The translations under genes were made by a program, and so were the position numbers. DNA of 6,157 nucleotides from contig USJJ01000089.1 in assembly GCA_900554995.1 (NCBI GenBank), forward strand, positions 1 to 6,157. Direction: 5' to 3'. Of this stretch, positions 6,074 through 6,157 are shown piece after piece. This DNA is from an uncultured Ruminococcus sp. Lineage in GTDB: Bacteria; Bacillota; Clostridia; Oscillospirales; Acutalibacteraceae. A model generated the notes under the pieces. The model was not told where the DNA came from and searched no databases. It saw nothing but the letters and a program-made list of their open reading frames with translations. Within the stretch, counting starts at the first letter, position 1; each line of letters begins with the position of its first letter.

Positions 6074-6109
6074 AACCTTGTCGACATCTCTGTATCGCTC
6101 TTAAAGATT
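6074..6109 (-). promoter_or_regulatory. PyrR-binding hairpin (anti-antiterminator)
   Basis: The upper stem CGAUA (6097-6093) pairs with UGUCG (6086-6082) around the hexaloop CAGAGA (6092-6087), matching the CNGNGA loop of Bacillus PyrR sites. The usual C-G closing pair is replaced by A-U, a compensated change that keeps the stem. A lower stem pairs AAUCUU (6109-6104) with AAGGUU (6079-6074) across a purine-rich internal loop. Its 3' side is the antiterminator strand. PyrR bound to UMP or UTP would stabilise this hairpin and allow termination before pyrC. The PyrR gene is not in this window. Confidence 0.8.
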
Positions 6110-6120
6110 TCCTTTGCAAT

Positions 6121-6149
6121 ATATTATCATAACAGTCACGCTTTGTCAA
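6121..6149 (-). promoter_or_regulatory. Main promoter of the pyr operon
   Basis: On the minus strand a perfect TTGACA (6144-6149), a 17 bp spacer and TAATAT (6121-6126) preceded by TGA (6129-6127), an extended -10, form a strong sigma-A-type promoter. The predicted start is at or near A6114, about 147 nt before pyrC, placing the whole PyrR hairpin upper region, antiterminator and terminator in the transcript. Strong constitutive initiation fits control by attenuation rather than by a repressor; no operator is seen in the 8 bases left upstream. Confidence 0.88.
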
Positions 6150-6157
6150 CCTTTTTA

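Larger units (their letters stand above)
6009..6082 (-). promoter_or_regulatory. Antiterminator pairing of the pyr leader
   Basis: GACAAGGUU (6082-6074) is a perfect 9 nt complement of AACCUUGUC (6017-6009), extended by a U-G pair (6073/6018). The second segment is most of the terminator's 5' arm, so this helix and the terminator exclude each other. The first segment is the 3' flank of the PyrR hairpin, so PyrR binding would free the terminator arm. The interval between holds a small hairpin (6042-6054) that would sit as an arm inside the antiterminator. The pairing is read directly from the sequence; the regulatory outcome is inferred from the well-studied Bacillus pyr leaders. Confidence 0.85.

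Noticed and set aside
5964..6149. 61-codon minus-strand frame across the pyr leader
   Set aside because: Its TTG start is the -35 hexamer of the pyr promoter, upstream of the transcription start, so it is not in the mRNA.

Overview
The window is almost entirely one minus-strand pyrimidine biosynthesis operon, transcribed from the right-hand end towards the left in the order pyrC-pyrK-pyrD-pyrF-pyrE-pyrB-pyrI. The genes are packed with 4-8 nt overlaps (ATGA junctions at pyrC/pyrK, pyrE/pyrB and pyrB/pyrI) or an 11 nt gap (pyrF/pyrE). The class 1B dihydroorotate dehydrogenase (PyrD plus the FAD/[2Fe-2S] subunit PyrK), the strong GGAGG ribosome sites and a PyrR-type attenuation leader point to a Firmicute. 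The separate PyrB and PyrI chains favour a clostridium over a bacillus, perhaps an Oscillospiraceae/Ruminococcus-like gut organism. The taxon is inference only.

Right end (about 5968-6157): a strong promoter (TTGACA, 17 bp, TAATAT with a TG extension) drives a leader of about 150 nt. It carries a PyrR-type hairpin with a CAGAGA hexaloop, a 10 bp intrinsic terminator with a U6 tract 21 nt before pyrC, and an antiterminator strand that overlaps the PyrR hairpin and pairs with the terminator's 5' arm. This is the full logic of UMP-dependent PyrR attenuation. The middle of the leader also holds a small hairpin, a possible 10-codon ORF and a 10 nt repeat of the pyrC start site.

Middle (380-5967): the seven genes encode aspartate transcarbamoylase (PyrB catalytic and PyrI regulatory chains), dihydroorotase (PyrC), dihydroorotate dehydrogenase (PyrD/PyrK), orotate phosphoribosyltransferase (PyrE) and OMP decarboxylase (PyrF). 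Together they convert carbamoyl phosphate plus aspartate to UMP. Carbamoyl phosphate synthetase (carAB) and pyrR are not in the window and must lie elsewhere. Two control layers are implied: PyrR attenuation of transcription, and nucleotide feedback on ATCase through PyrI.

Left end (1-379): after a weak candidate terminator there is a separate near-consensus promoter (TTGACA, 17 bp, TAAAAT). It precedes a small gene of 46 codons with a good ribosome site. The product is a hydrophobic, amphipathic, two-helix peptide with no Lys, Arg or Glu. I do not recognise it, and it is the least explained element here. The last ~77 bases hold nested palindromes around another TTGACA and no assignable gene.
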